Source: Isochrysis galbana (lineage: Eukaryota; Haptophyta; Isochrysidales; Isochrysidaceae). From it: 64,000 nucleotides of DNA. A program made the translations under genes and the position numbers. The stretch spans positions 268,627 to 332,626 of the forward strand of contig CM030934.1 in assembly GCA_018136815.1 (NCBI GenBank), read 5' to 3'. Numbering within the stretch: position 1 is the stretch's first letter; every line of letters starts with the position of its first letter. Below, in pieces: positions 1 through 11,462 of the stretch. The notes beneath the pieces are model-generated. The model had not been told where the DNA came from. It searched no databases and saw only the letters and a program-made list of their open reading frames with translations.

Positions 1-3000
1 AAGGGTGGTGGCGGTGAGGGAGGCGGCGGCGCCGGAGGGGGTGGGACAGGTGGCGGTGGAAGCGGCGGAGGCGCCGCGGGTGGAGTCGACGGCGGCGGGG
101 ATGGTGGCGCAGTGGGAGGCGCAGAGGGCGGCGCACTCGGAGGTGGGAAGGCCTCGTTCGGCTGCGGCGCATTGGGCGGCGGGTATGCAGGAGGCGTGCT
201 CGGGGGTTGAGACGGTGGTTTGCTCGGCGGCGGCGTGGGCGGCGCCGACGGCGGCGGCAGTGTGGGCGGCGGCGGCGTGGGTGGCGGCGGATTCGGTGGT
301 GGCGGGGTCGGAGGGGGCGGGGTAGGCGGCGGCGGGGTCGGAGGCGGCGGGGTCGGAGGCGGCGGGGTAGGCGGCGGCGGGTCGGGCGGCGGCGGCGTGG
401 GCGGTGGTGGCGTGGGCGGCGGAGGAACGGGCGGCGGCGGCGTAGGCGGCGGCGGCGTAGGCGGCGGCGGGTTTGGCGGCGGCGGGTTTGGCGGCGGCGG
501 CGGGTTTGGCGGCGGCGGGTTTGGCGGCGGTGGTGTTGGTGGCGGTGGCATGGGCGGCGGCGGCATTGGGGGCGGTGGCATGGGAGGCGGCGGTGTTGGC
601 GGTGGCGGCGCTGGCGGCGGCGGCGTCGGGGGTGGAGGCGTCGGAGGCGGCGGCGCTGGAGGCGGCGGTGTTGGTGGGGGAGGAGTGGGCGGAGGAGGCG
701 TCGGAGGTGGTGGTGTTGGTGGCGGTGGCGTGGGCGGCGGCGGCATTGGGGGCGGTGGTGTGGGAGGCGGCGGTGTTGGCGGCGGGGGCGCCGGCGGCGG
801 CGGAGTTGGCGGCGGCGGAGCTGGAGGTGGTGGTGCCGGCGGAGGCGGCCTTGGGGTGGGGGCGTGGGTGGAGGTGGCGTGGGCGGCGGAGGAACGGGCG
901 GCGGCGGGTAAGGCGGCGGCGGCGTGGGCGGCGGCGGCGTAGGCGGCGGCGGGTAAGGCGGCGGCGGCATGGGCGGCGGCGGCGTAGGCGGCGGCGGGTA
1001 AGGCGGCGGCGGCGTAGGCGGCGGCGGCGTGGGCGGCGGCGGCGTGGGCGGGGGCAGCGTGGGCGGCGGCGGGGTAGGCGGCGGCGGTGTTGGTGGCGGT
1101 GGCGTGGGCGGCGGCGGAATTGGAGGCGGTGGCGTGGGAGGCGGCGGTGTGGGCGGCGGCGGCGCTGGCGGCGGCGGCGTCGGGGGGGGAGGCGTCGGAG
1201 GCGGCGGCGCTGGAGGCGGCGGTGTTGGTGGCGGAGGAGTGGGCGGAGGAGGCGTCGGGGGTGGTGGTGCTGGAGGCGGGGGCGCCGGCGGCGGCGGAGT
1301 TGGCGGCGGCGGCGTAGGCGGCGGCGGGTTAGGCGGCGGCGGCGTAGGCGGCGGCGGCGTGGGAGGCGGCGGCGTGGGAGGTGGCGGGGTAGGCGGCGGC
1401 GGCGTCGGCGGCGGCGGCGTCGGGGGTGGAGGCGTCGGAGGCGGCGGCGCTGGAGGCGGCGGTGTTGGTGGGGGAGGAGTGGGCGGAGGAGGTGTCGGGG
1501 GTGGTTGTGCTGGAGGCGGGGGCGCCGGCGGCGGCGGAGTTGGCGGCGGCGGAGATGGAGGTGGTGGTGCCGGCGGCGGTGGCACAGGAGGCGGCGATGA
1601 TGGTGGAGGAGGAGTGGGCGGAGGAGGCGTGGGCGGCGGCGGGGTGGGTGGCGGCGGCGTTGGCGGCGGTGGCGTCGGAGGCGGTGGTGTGGGCGGCGGT
1701 GGCGTTGGAGGCGGTGGCGTGGGCGGCGGCGGCATTGGAGGCGGTGGCATGGGAGGCGGCGGTGTGGGCGGCGGCGGCGCTGGCGGCGGCGGCGTCGGGG
1801 GTGGAGGCGTGGGTGGTGGTGGCGCTGGAGGCGGCGGTGTTGGTGGCGGAGGAGTGGGCGGAGGAGGCGTCGGGGGTGGTGGTGCTGGAGGCGGTGGCGC
1901 CGGCGGCGGCGGAGTTGGCGGCGGCGGCGTAGGCGGCGGCGGGGTAGGCGGCGGTGGCCGTGGAGGGGGCGGTGACGGAGGTTCGGATGGTGGCTGCGAC
2001 GGTGGTGTAGACGGTGGCACGTCCGGAGGCGATGATGGAGGTGGTGGCTTTGGTAGGGGTGGCAAGGGTGGAGGCGGTGAGGGAGGCGGCGGCGCCGGAG
2101 GTGGTGGTGAGGGTGATGGCGGCGGCTGAAGGGGCGGAACTGCTGGCGGTGTTGGCATGGACGGTGGCAACGATGGTAACGGAGAGGATAGCAAAGGCGG
2201 ATTGGAGGGTGGTGACGTGGGTAGAGGAACGGTGGGTGGGGGTGGAGCTGGGGGCGGCGACGGCACTACCGGCGCCAGCGGCGGCGAGGATGGCGGTGGC
2301 GGCGGAGGCAAGGATGGTGGAGACGAGGGCGGCGGTTCGAGCGGTGGCGAGGATGGCGGCATCGATGGAGGTTGAGATGGTGGCAGGGACGGTTGCGGAA
2401 GCAACGGCGGGGGCGGCGACGGCGGGGGCGGTGAGGGCGGCTGTGGTGGCTCAGGACGCGCAAAGGGCGACATGCTCATCGGTGAGGCGGGCTGTGGTGA
2501 GGGCGGCGGCAAAGAGGGCGAAGGCGGTGAAGGCGGCGGTTTAATTTCATTGGAAGTCGGCACGCCCGGAGGTAAGGGGGCTGTTGGCATGGCTGCTGCG
2601 GGTGGCGAAAGCGGGCAGCATGCGATGAGGGCCTCAGCGTGTGACACGTCATGAATTTGGTTGTCTTGCTCGCATCCATCGAGTCCTGTGCCGCCTCCGG
2701 CCTGCGTGTCGTTCGGGTCGAAGTAGGCTGTGGCGCAGCTGTCGAGCAGACTTGCCTCGTAGCAGCACTTGCCAGCTTTCAACCGCGCACCGACGAGCAC
2801 GCACTCCATCCCTACGAAGGGCGCTGGCCTTTCGGCAGTCGGCATGAGCAGCTGGAAGACCCATTTGTCTTTCTCTCCAGACGGTGGCTCTTGCACGTTG
2901 ACACTGAGGAAAAGGTTTGGATTGGCCTTTTCGGCCAGATCCTGATCGGCATCCGAGCTCTTGTAGCAGTCGTTTTCGCCAAACCCGTCCTCCCACGAGG

Positions 3001-3217
3001 AGAATCCTCCCTCGTTCTTCACTCTGTAGGTGGTCAGGCCCGAGCAAGTCTGCTTGCAACTACTCTCTTCCTCGAGGAGACGGCGTTCAGGCGTGGCGGC
3101 AGGAGTCCAGAGATGATTGAGGAGGAGGAATCTCTCCACCCCAAGGTCGATCGGCCACCCCGTCGCCCCACACGCGCCGGGAGCGAAGAGCAGCAGCAGC
3201 AGCACCCGTGGCGCCAT
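1..3217 (-). CDS. Secreted proline-rich (pherophorin/HRGP-like) protein, 3' end outside window
   Basis: Starts at ATG 3217 on the minus strand with a signal peptide (MAPRVLLLLLFAPGACG). About 170 residues of a cysteine-containing globular region follow, with Cys pairs near CKQTC, KCCY and ACCPL. From about residue 210 the protein is almost pure proline repeat: first PPPS-type segments, then hundreds of residues of PPPPT, PPPPA and PPPPM. The frame is open to the window edge, at least 1,070 codons. This layout is that of hydroxyproline-rich glycoproteins such as pherophorins, which are secreted and heavily O-glycosylated in extracellular matrices. I do not recognise the Cys domain with certainty. 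The proline frame shifts by one base near 852-862, where one G appears to be missing after CTTGGGG; upstream of that in coordinates the literal frame becomes arginine-rich. The strongly Gly-rich plus-strand reading of the same DNA is a shadow, because only the minus strand has a start and signal peptide. Confidence 0.8.
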   Translation of the reverse strand, partial: MAPRVLLLLLFAPGACGATGWPIDLGVERFLLLNHLWTPAATPERRLLEEESSCKQTCSGLTTYRVKNEGGFSSWEDGFGENDCYKSSDADQDLAEKANPNLFLSVNVQEPPSGEKDKWVFQLLMPTAERPAPFVGMECVLVGARLKAGKCCYEASLLDSCATAYFDPNDTQAGGGTGLDGCEQDNQIHDVSHAEALIACCPLSPPAAAMPTAPLPPGVPTSNEIKPPPSPPSPSLPPPSPQPASPMSMSPFARPEPPQPPSPPPPSPPPPLLPQPSLPPSQPPSMPPSSPPLEPPPSSPPSLPPPPPPSSPPLAPVVPSPPPAPPPPTVPLPTSPPSNPPLLSSPLPSLPPSMPTPPAVPPLQPPPSPSPPPPAPPPPSPPPPLPPLPKPPPPSSPPDVPPSTPPSQPPSEPPSPPPPRPPPPTPPPPTPPPPTPPPPAPPPPAPPPPTPPPPTPPPPTPPPPAPPPPTPPPPTPPPPAPPPPTPPPPMPPPPMPPPPTPPPPTPPPPTPPPPTPPPPTPPPPTPPPPTPPPPTPPPPSSPPPVPPPPAPPPPSPPPPTPPPPAPPPPAQPPPTPPPPTPPPPTPPPPAPPPPTPPPPTPPPPTPPPPTPPPPTPPPPTPPPPTPPPPNPPPPTPPPPTPPPPAPPPPAPPPPTPPPPTPPPPTPPPPAPPPPTPPPPTPPPPAPPPPTPPPPTPPPPIPPPPTPPPPTPPPPTPPPPTLPPPTPPPPTPPPPTPPPPYPPPPTPPPPMPPPPYPPPPTPPPPTPPPPYPPPPVPPPPTPPPPTPPPQGRLRRHHHLQLRRRQLRRRRRPRRQHRRLPHHRPQCRRRPRHRHQHHHLRRLLRPLLPHQHRRLQRRRLRRLHPRRRRRQRRHRQHRRLPCHRPQCRRRPCHRHQHHRRQTRRRQTRRRRQTRRRQTRRRLRRRRLRRRRPFLRRPRHHRPRRRRPTRRRLPRRLRPRRLRPRRRLPRPLRPRHHRIRRHPRRRRPHCRRRRRRPRRRRANHRLNPRARLLHTRRPMRRSRTRPSHLRVRRPLRLPLRHHPRRRRLHPRRLRRFHRHLSHPLRRRRLPHRHHP
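207..2130. repeat. GGCGGCGGCGTG-type minisatellite coding for PPPPT repeats
   Basis: A 15-bp unit (plus strand GGCGGCGGNGTNGGC and variants) is repeated for about 1.9 kb. It encodes PPPP(T/A/M/N) on the minus strand. Strand asymmetry is extreme (plus strand almost only G, C and T-poor), so G-quadruplex formation and length instability are likely. Confidence 0.9.
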
Positions 3218-4330
<1,113 letters not shown>

Positions 4331-4837
4331 TCCCATCGGCGACGGAGTCGTCGGCGCTCAGCGACACGTCGCTTTCGTGACGCGCCGCCGTTTCAAAGAT
4401 CCGAGGCACTCCCGTGAGGACGGCGCCTCGCCCGTCTCTGGCCCAGGGAGGCTTTCTAACTCTTTATTACCGCCTGGCGCAGCCAAACGGACTGCTCCCC
4501 GCCCGCCGGCTTTCGCGCCGCCACTCGCGAGTACCGAGAACCTCCCCCGCCGGCCGTCTTGCTCGCTTCAGCGTCCCCTCATCAGCGGCATCCTGAGGCA
4601 CGCTCCGCACACTCCCACGACGCTTCTGCGACAGGAGTCTCGGTAGTTCAACAGGCGAATAATTGCTATTTGAGGACAATGTGCAATGTGCGACGAAAAA
4701 GGGGTGGGGGACCCGAGAACGGCGGGCGGTCCAGCCGGTAACCTACACGGCAAACCCGTGTTCGTACCAGGTGCACATGCCATGTGGCGAATATATATAT
4801 TTATATTTATATACCACTGGTATGGTGCGCCACAAGC

Positions 4838-4870
4838 AACTATCGGTAAAACGATAGGGTCATGGAGCGC
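4838..4870 (+). promoter_or_regulatory. Hairpin leader directly upstream of ATGGAGCGC
   Basis: CTATCG-GTAAAA-CGATAG forms a hairpin 5 bases before the ATG. Leaders of the same shape precede ATGGAGCGC/T at 14798, 22777, 59046 and 63610 on the minus strand. The stem sequences differ but the position is kept. Confidence 0.5.
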
Positions 4871-4986
4871 GCGCCGCCTCCCGCACTCGCCGCCGCCGCC
4901 CTCGCCGCGATGGACGAAGCATTCATGGACACCCCCCTGTCGCCGAAGCGACCGCGTCAAGACGACCCGCCCGACCATGTGGGCGC

Positions 4987-5169
4987 CCTAGATGGGAAAT
5001 ACGGTGCTGGGGCCTGCAAATACAGCCAAATACATATGTATTTGGCCTCTGGCCAAATACATTTCAAATACATTGGAGGCCTACAACCCAAGACACGCTT
5101 CAAATACAGCCAAATACATATGTATTTGGCCTCTGGCCAAATACGGTAAATACGTATTTCCCATCTAGG
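4987..5169. mobile_element. CCTAG-type MITE copy 1 (183 bp) with 8-bp target duplication
   Basis: Ends are CCTAGATGGGAAATACGG and its inverse. It is flanked by a perfect 8-bp duplication, GTGGGCGC, at 4979-4986 and 5170-5177. The interior repeats the 20-bp palindrome CCAAATACATATGTATTTGG and other AAATAC motifs. The 8-bp duplication fits the hAT superfamily. It has no coding capacity, and it interrupts the leader frame of LINE copy A. Confidence 0.88.
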
Positions 5170-5421
5170 GTGGGCGCAGGAGCCAATAACGGGCTGCGCC
5201 CCGGCATCACCAAGAAAAGTGCGACCAAAGCCTGCATGCTGGCAGGAACCAGCATGCAGCACACACACCTCACCCTCCACAGCCTCACCAGCCACACCAC
5301 ACCAGTTGGACGATCCATCAGGGAAGGCCCCCGGGCCCCTACACAGCCGCGATACCGCCCTCGTGCTCCGGCACGAGGGGCTGGACCGGCGCCATTCTGG
5401 ACATGACTCCCTTTTGGGGGA

Positions 5422-6360
5422 ATGTCGCAACAAACCGATGCAGCAGGCATGCAACAAGGCACAAGGCTTGACCCCCAGGGAGGGAGACAGCAGCACCAAA
5501 AGAGACATCAGGAGAGGGGGTCCCCCCATCACCAGGAGGAGACGAGACCACGAACACGCCGCGAGCGCGCGAGAGGCAGAAAGGGCAGAAGCCCAAGGGG
5601 CCCAACAACGCAAACAAGCATACGAACAAGGGCCAACAGATGGCCCAAACAACCCAACAACCCCAAGGGGAGACACCGAGACACCTGCAGGAGGGCCACA
5701 CCGAACCCCCTGGGACCCATAGAGACACCGCCCTTCGAGAGACTAATCACGCCCCCCACCCCGGCTACCCAGGTGGCCTTGCTCGACGAGGATCTAGAAC
5801 CCGAAGAGGAAGCAGAATTCGAAGCGTACCAAAAAATCATCATTGTTTTCACGCCCTACGAACGCGGCCACAAAACCAAGGACGAAGAGGTCCTCGGCGC
5901 TATCGCAGCACATCTCAACAAGCTAGAGGGCAGAGGGCGTGGACCTCGAACCCGATTTCCTCTCCAAGAGCGCCTTCGGCCCATGGGAGATCCTCGTCAC
6001 AGTGGACTGCGCCAACCCGTTCCGCGAGAAGTTCAAGGACGTGGCGGACTTTCGCATTTTCGCAAAGCGGGCATTCCATGCCCAATCGCGGTTAAGTACC
6101 AAACGCTGGACGAGAAATTTAAAGAGATACCGCGAGCGTCTAACAAGGCGCTAGCCAGCGCTTTCAAGGACGCCGCGGCACACCTAGCGGTGCGGAACTA
6201 CAAGTTCGAGCTGAAAAGCTTCATAACCATCGGCACGCTGGCCAAGGCGGTCGAGAACCAAGGCTTCTTTTTCATTCAAGGCAACCAGGAACGCACCAAG
6301 ATCCTCACCAAGGAGGGAGTCCTAGTGACTCAAGGCAAAAAGGAGGTGTACCACCTGTAA
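5422..6360 (+). pseudogene. ORF1/gag-like protein of the MER LINE, frameshifted
   Basis: A basic, Gln/Pro-rich N-terminus is followed by a conserved acidic block (PATQVALLDEDLEP, then KIIIVFTPYE and AHLNKLEG), also present in copy B at 36881-37440. In this copy the frame breaks at 5925-5938, where AGAGGGC is duplicated in tandem. The family sequence VDLEPDFLSKSA then continues in another frame to about 6090 and returns to the first frame at VKYQTLDEKF, ending at a stop at 6360. No zinc knuckle is seen. The role as a retroelement nucleic-acid-binding ORF1 is inferred from context, not from a recognised domain. Confidence 0.6.
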
Positions 6361-6500
6361 GAGGGTGCAACCTCAGGTTTGGTTGTTTTTTTGGCGAATG
6401 CCCCCCATGTGGCTGTGGCGTTGACCCCGACGACGTGGCGGACGACCTCAAAGGAAGAAAGAAGAAGAAAAGTGAAAAAGAAGAGACAAAAACCCAGAGT

Positions 6501-7384
6501 ATATAGGGCGGTTCTCAGCCCTTCCTATCGGCCCTATGGCTACGTAAACTCTCGCGTGGCATAGTGGTTCAACCCACCGCCTCCACCAACCTTTTGCTCT
6601 GGGTCGCGAGTTCGAGTCCGGACGGAGCGCTCTGCAGTTCGAGCCCCGCTCCTTCTCCTCTCCGCTCTTCTTCTACAGTTAAATTCCACGCTCTTCTTCC
6701 TACCGTTAAAAATCCTGCCTTCCTACTGTTAGAAATTCCTGCCTTCCTACCGTTAAAAATCCTGCCTCCGTCTACCGTTAAAATCCTGCCTCCGTCGCCT
6801 TGCCAAGACATTTCCTCTGCCTTCCTGCCGACTTCCTTGCCAGTTCCTTCCGCCCGGTTTCCCGCTTGTCTGCAAATCGGTTTCACCGCATTACGACCAA
6901 GCTTAGTGGGGAAACTCCTCGTCCAGTTCCGTTACCCGAAAATCTCGTTCAATCTCGTCGGGCCATCAAGGCCATCTCGTTCATCTCGTCGTCGGGCCAT
7001 CAGGCCATCTCGTTACATCTCGTTCATCTCGTTACAATCCAAGCTACGGCTTTGATTTCCACATTACCCGATCGCGGCATGAGCCAGCGTCAGATGGCCG
7101 CCACACCACCGGGGGGACTCGGCAGGCCACCGACCGCGACGGCCGCCACCGTGAGTGTCGTTTCTCACGAAAAGGAAAAAAATACAACTCCCGTGAGTAG
7201 CGGGCTCACCCCCCTAGTCTGCTACAGTGGAAGGGAGGGGAAAGGGGAGCGTGGGAGCGTACCGTTGTCACCGTCGTTGTCGCATGAGCGCGCTCTCTCA
7301 ATGATGTTTTCCTTGGTCTGCACGAGACTGCTACTCCTCAATCACTGGGCCGCCGTTTGGTTGGGGGCCAAACAAGGGTCCAAG
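6501..7384. repeat. tRNA-like SINE head and short minisatellites, no gene
   Basis: GTGGCATAGTGGTT (A-box-like) near 6557 and GAGTTCGAGTCC (B-box-like) near 6608 suggest a decayed tRNA-derived promoter, but no cloverleaf can be closed. Four to five copies of a TACCGTTAAAAATCCTGCCT unit follow at about 6700-6800. ATCTCGTT/GGGCCATC repeats lie at 6945-7035. Confidence 0.4.
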
Positions 7385-7804
7385 CCCTAGATGGGAAATA
7401 CGGTGCAGGGTAGGGCGGTCAAACAGGGCTTTTTAAGTACTAATATTGGGGGGGGGTCGACATTTTTGACCGTGAGCGGAAAGCCCCGGCGAAAGCGGCT
7501 CGGAGGGTCTCCCCGCCTTTTCAGAATCCTCGTCCGAAAAGACGGTGCGAAGTCCCCTCGGACCCCCCCCCCCTTGCACACGCTCTGGCGGCTCACACGA
7601 GCCGAACTAGACGTCGCTCCCACTGAGAGATGTGTTTCTTTAGTCTAAAAGGTGCCTACACACTTATTAAATTAGGGGTCCGACGCCCCATATTGCCAAT
7701 AAAGCAAATTTCAAACCCTGGTGCCCCAGCGATGACGTCCGCGCATGCACATGCGCACCACACACAGCTCGCACACGGCCCATTAGGCTGTCATAGGATG
7801 CTCC

Positions 7805-8143
7805 ATGACTGTCCCGACCCTCGCCCCGCAGGATTCGCCCGGGCTCGCGATTGACGAGGAGCTGGAGCACCAGGACGCCATGGCGCTCGATGCTGCTCGC
7901 TGGTCGACAAAAGTTTGTTGGCCGCTGGCGGGACAGGTGCGCTGCCGATCGCGCCCGCTCTGGCGCAGGTCGACCAGGCCCGTACCTACAATGCCTCTGC
8001 CGCCCCAAACGTCAGGTTCCCGACTCGTCTTTCGACGCTGTGAGGCAGGGAGAACACCTGCCGCCAATGCTCAGCCAGAGCATCGGCGGCAGGTGTTCTC
8101 TCTATGTTTTCGTCGGCTCCTCGGATTTTCACGTGCATCATAG
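7805..8143 (+). CDS. Short element-encoded frame (MTVPTLAPQDS start)
   Basis: A 112-aa frame inside the TAGGGCGGTC element. The first 26 residues (MTVPTLAPQDS, then LA-DEELEH-DA) are conserved in the other copy at 54733 on the minus strand, including the ATG. After that the two diverge. Conservation of the start in both copies suggests the N-terminus of a former element protein rather than a chance frame. No domain is recognised. Confidence 0.35.
   Translation: MTVPTLAPQDSPGLAIDEELEHQDAMALDAARWSTKVCWPLAGQVRCRSRPLWRRSTRPVPTMPLPPQTSGSRLVFRRCEAGRTPAANAQPEHRRQVFSLCFRRLLGFSRAS
8050..8100. repeat. Perfect 16-bp-arm hairpin inside the hAT-like element
   Basis: GAGAACACCTGCCGCC at 8050-8065 pairs perfectly with 8085-8100. 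The loop itself contains ATGCTC/GAGCAT. Confidence 0.9.
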
Positions 8144-9672
8144 GGCTGGTAGCAATCTAGAAATGTAATTTAAGCTAGCCTGCAGCGTGATCTGCGATGG
8201 CGCGACGCGCGCGGCCGAACAGTACTGTGGAATTGATAGCTTTTTGTTTGACGTCTAAAGGGAGAATTTTTCTCCGCACGGAGGGCTCGAAAATTGGGCA
8301 GAAGGGCGAATTCGGAGCTCTACACCGCCCGTTCTTTTGGCTACTAGTAGATTCAATATGTAATCTAGCCAAGCACCGGCCTGAAAGCTTCAGGCGTGAT
8401 GGTTGCGATCGATTTCTGTGGGCAATCGTGTCGTGAATCACGATTGGACACCGGCTGCTTTGCGCTCATCTCGAGCCAACTTTTGGAATTTTTTGTACAC
8501 ACGGATGACCTCCAAGGCCATTCACGTTCGGAGACACACAGGTCGTGCCCGCCAAGCACGGGCCAGTCAATAGTTCTCCCGTTTTTATAGCACAACATCC
8601 CAACATGGAGCACAAAAAGTAGTTTTGTTTTCGCATTGACGTGCTGAATTGACGGACAGGCTCGTGTTTTCGAGCGTCTCACGTTCGATTTCGAGAGACA
8701 ACCCCTCCTTTTCTCTCGATGATTCGACAGTCTCATATGGTAAGACTGGTTGGCTACCGAAACATTGGCATTTGGGCATGCTGATGGTCATGTATTGTGC
8801 TCATATGTGTCTTGGACTGGTGAAATGAAGACTAAAATAAGAATTACTAAGATTATAATTTGGCAAAACTATAATCAAGTTGATCTTTTTCTCCTGCGGC
8901 GGCGCGCGATGGCGGCCGCAGCGATGGTCGCTGGCCTCGCCAGTGGCCTCGCACGCGGCCTGTGGCGGCTCTGGCGAGGGTCTGCGCGGCCAGGAGGCCA
9001 GCAGGCACCCCCTCCCACCATGCTGAGGCGGTGCCGCGCGTGATGGGGCAGCCCATCATGCGCAGCACCGTCATTTTGACGCTTCGCGGCCTGCCGCGCA
9101 CTGCATACGCGCGAGGGGCTGGCAGTAGATGCCAGCAGGGGCGAGGTGGAGGGCGCAGGCGACGCGGTGCGCCCGCGCAGGGTTTTGTACTGCCTGCCCG
9201 GGGGTAACCGTGCCCGGGGAACGCAGGCGCGCGTCGCACAGCGCGACTTGTGGTGCACTTTTGTGGTCGACGTCGATTTCGCACGAGCGCGAAAACGTTT
9301 TGGGGTCTGTGTGTTGAATGGCGTCGAAAATGTGCATATTTCTCATTAGATTCTGCCTAATATACCCATTTCCAGTAGCATATCCTAAGATCTCGCGATA
9401 AAACCTCAATCTTGACTTAGTGAATTTTCACCCTTAGAAGTTAAAAGCCCTGTTTGACCGCCCTATGCAGGGGCCTGCAAATACAAATACAAATACAGCC
9501 AAATACATATGTATTTTGAAATGTATTTGGCCTCCGGCCAAATACATTTCAAATACATTCGAGGCCTACAACCCAGGACACGCTTCAAATACAGCCAAAT
9601 ACATATGTATTTGGTCTCTGGCCAAATACGGTAAATGCGTATTTCCCCTCTAGCTACTAGCTAGGGTCGAAG

Positions 9673-9979
9673 CAAGGGCTGCGGTGCGACAGCGCTGAGG
9701 TGTGAAGGGCGGGCCCCCACCACGAGGAGGCGCGGTCCCGCGGGGCGCGCGAACGCGATGTGCGGCCCCGCCACGCGCCGCGGGAGAGGGGCGGGCGGGG
9801 GGGGGGGGGGAGGAGGAGAGAGGGAGAGAGAGAGAGGGAGAGACGGGGAGAGGGGGGGGGGGGGGAGAAACGGAGAAGAAGGGAGAAGGGGAGAAGGGAG
9901 AGAGGGGAGAGGGGGAGAGAGGGGAGAAGGGAGAAGGCGATCCACCGTGTAGAGGTTAGACAGAGGGGAGGGAGGGGAG

Positions 9980-10022
<43 letters not shown>

Positions 10023-10500
10023 AGAGAGGGAGAAGAGAGAGGGAGAGAGAGAAGGGGGGGGGGGGGGGACTCGGCTCCGCCTGGGAGCTCCTCTCCTCCC
10101 CGTATCCCCCCCCCCCACGTGGCCGAGCTCTGCGGCTCTCTCTCTTCTCTGTCTTCTCCCTCTCTTCTTCTCTCTCTTCCTCTCTCTCTTCTCTCTCCCT
10201 CTCTCTCTCTTCTTCTTCTTTCTCTTCTCTCTCTCTTTCTCTCTCTTCTTCTCTCTCTTCTCTCTCTCTCTCTCTCCCTCCCTCCCCCCGCTCCCTCTCT
10301 AATCTATCGTTCCTCAGCATTCTGTCCATTCCTCTCATCTCTCTGCCGATCTTCCTCTTCAGACGCGGCAGAGAATCGCACGAGAGATAAGGCGAGAGAT
10401 ATCTTCCTCCCTCCACCGTCCGCGCGTCGTGGGAGCGGGAAGCGGATTTCCGCGTTGATTCTGGCACGCGATTATTCTTGTAACGGACTCTCGACGAGCG

Positions 10501-10546
<46 letters not shown>

Positions 10547-11462
10547 AGGGAGGGAGGGAGAGAGTCGAGGTAGTGTGGATCAGGGGGGAATAGAGAGAGA
10601 GAGGTAAAAAGAGAAGAGAGAGGAGGGAAGAATCATCAGAGATTGAGCGGCCAAGGAGAGGCGAAAAACAGGAGATAGAGAAGGGCGGAGGAGAGGAGGG
10701 AGGGAGAAAGGAAAAACAAGAAATGAGGGCCGAGTAGCAAAGGAAAACACCTGGGCGGAGGAGAGGGGAGAGAACAACGTGTGGAGGGAGAACGGCAGAG
10801 AGAGGATCGACCCGAAGACTTGGAGAGAGAAGAAACGGAAACGAAGAGAGAAGAAAGAAGACAAGGGAGGGAGAGGTGGAGCAAGAGAAGCAGGAGAAGA
10901 GAGAGAGAGAGAAGCTGCTCCCCCGCTTCATCGCGGGGGTGTGGTACTATATAGTAGAGAGAGAGGATACAATAGAGAGGAGAGAGAGAGGGGGGAGGGG
11001 TTTACTTCTAAGAGAGAAGAGGCCGCGAGAGAGCGAGAGAGAGAAAGAGGAGAGCGCCCCGAGCCAGAGGCAGGGGCAGAGGCGGAGGCAGAGGCAGAGC
11101 GGAAGAGCCAGAGCGAGAGCGAGCGAGAGCGAGCGAGAGAGAGAGAGCTCCGGAGAACCAGACAGAGAGACAGAGAGAGAGCTCCCGAGAACGAGACAGA
11201 GAGACTGAGAGAGAGAGAGAGAGAGAGCTGCTCCCTTCCTCCCGCTCTCTCCCTCTCCTCCTCTCTCTTTCCCTCCCTCTTTGCCTTCCTCCCTCCCGTC
11301 CTCTCTCCAACCCTCTGCCCCTCTTCCTCCCCCCTCCCCCTACCGCCCGGGCTCTTCTCGCTGGCGCCATCTGCCCCCATACTCTTCCCCCACCGTATCT
11401 CCCCCTCGTCCCCCCACGCGCTCCGCTTCTCCTCCCTTCTCTTTCCCTCTCTCTGCTTCTCC
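9673..11462. promoter_or_regulatory. 1.8-kb purine then pyrimidine tract upstream of the transporter gene
   Basis: G runs and (GA)n at 9790-10075, (CT)-rich at 10136-10290, (GA)n at 10500-10625 and 10980-11228, then a pyrimidine-rich stretch at 11229-11460 that ends at the ATG of the transporter gene. No coding potential beyond low-complexity frames. Confidence 0.6.

Larger units (their letters stand above)
4837..6500 (+). mobile_element. LINE-like 'MER' element, copy A (leader, ORF1, A-rich end)
   Basis: Begins with AACTATCGGTAAAACGATAG, a 6-bp-stem hairpin, followed by GGTC and ATGGAGCGC at 4862. A MER-type leader frame is split by a 183-bp MITE (4987-5169). It is followed by a Pro/Gln/Arg-rich region and an ORF1-like frame to 6360, then a purine-rich segment (AAAGGAAGAAAGAAGAAGAA) near 6453-6495. 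Copy B at 36881-38455 (minus) matches it from about 5170 through 5960, which defines the family. I did not find a target duplication for this copy, so both ends are approximate. Confidence 0.6.
7411..9465. mobile_element. hAT-like TAGGGCGGTC element, 2,055 bp
   Basis: Terminal inverted repeats read TAGGGCGGTCAAACAGGGC at the left and its inverse at the right. TGCAGGG is duplicated at 7404-7410 and 9466-9472, one G short of an 8-bp hAT-type duplication. The left subterminal region recurs inverted at 55285-55427 and the right subterminal region at 48694-48800. Solo ends lie at 31266-31288 and 40452-40480. The inside holds a 16-bp-arm hairpin (8050-8100) and a short reading frame starting MTVPTLAPQDS (7805), also found in the 54.7-kb copy. 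No intact transposase is visible, so this is probably non-autonomous. Confidence 0.75.
7385..9664. mobile_element. CCTAG-type MITE copy 2, split by a 2,055-bp insertion
   Basis: The left piece is 7385-7410 (CCCTAGATGGGAAATACGG) and the right piece 9466-9664, with the family's CCAAATACATATGTATTTGG palindromes. Flanking 8-mers GGTCCAAG (7377-7384) and GGTCGAAG (9665-9672) match at 7 of 8 positions and are probably the target duplication. The TAGGGCGGTC element at 7411-9465 sits inside it. Confidence 0.75.

Noticed and set aside
220-2129. Long glycine-rich plus-strand frames (GGGGV repeats)
   Set aside because: They are shadows of the minus-strand proline repeat, which has the signal peptide, Cys domain and start; the plus frames are also broken by stops.
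6555-6625. tRNA gene
   Set aside because: A- and B-box-like strings are present, but acceptor and T stems do not pair; at best a SINE head.
10779-11462. Upstream extension of the transporter frame to 10779
   Set aside because: The added 228 residues are charged low-complexity sequence from purine repeats; the ATG at 11463 follows the pyrimidine leader and fits family length.
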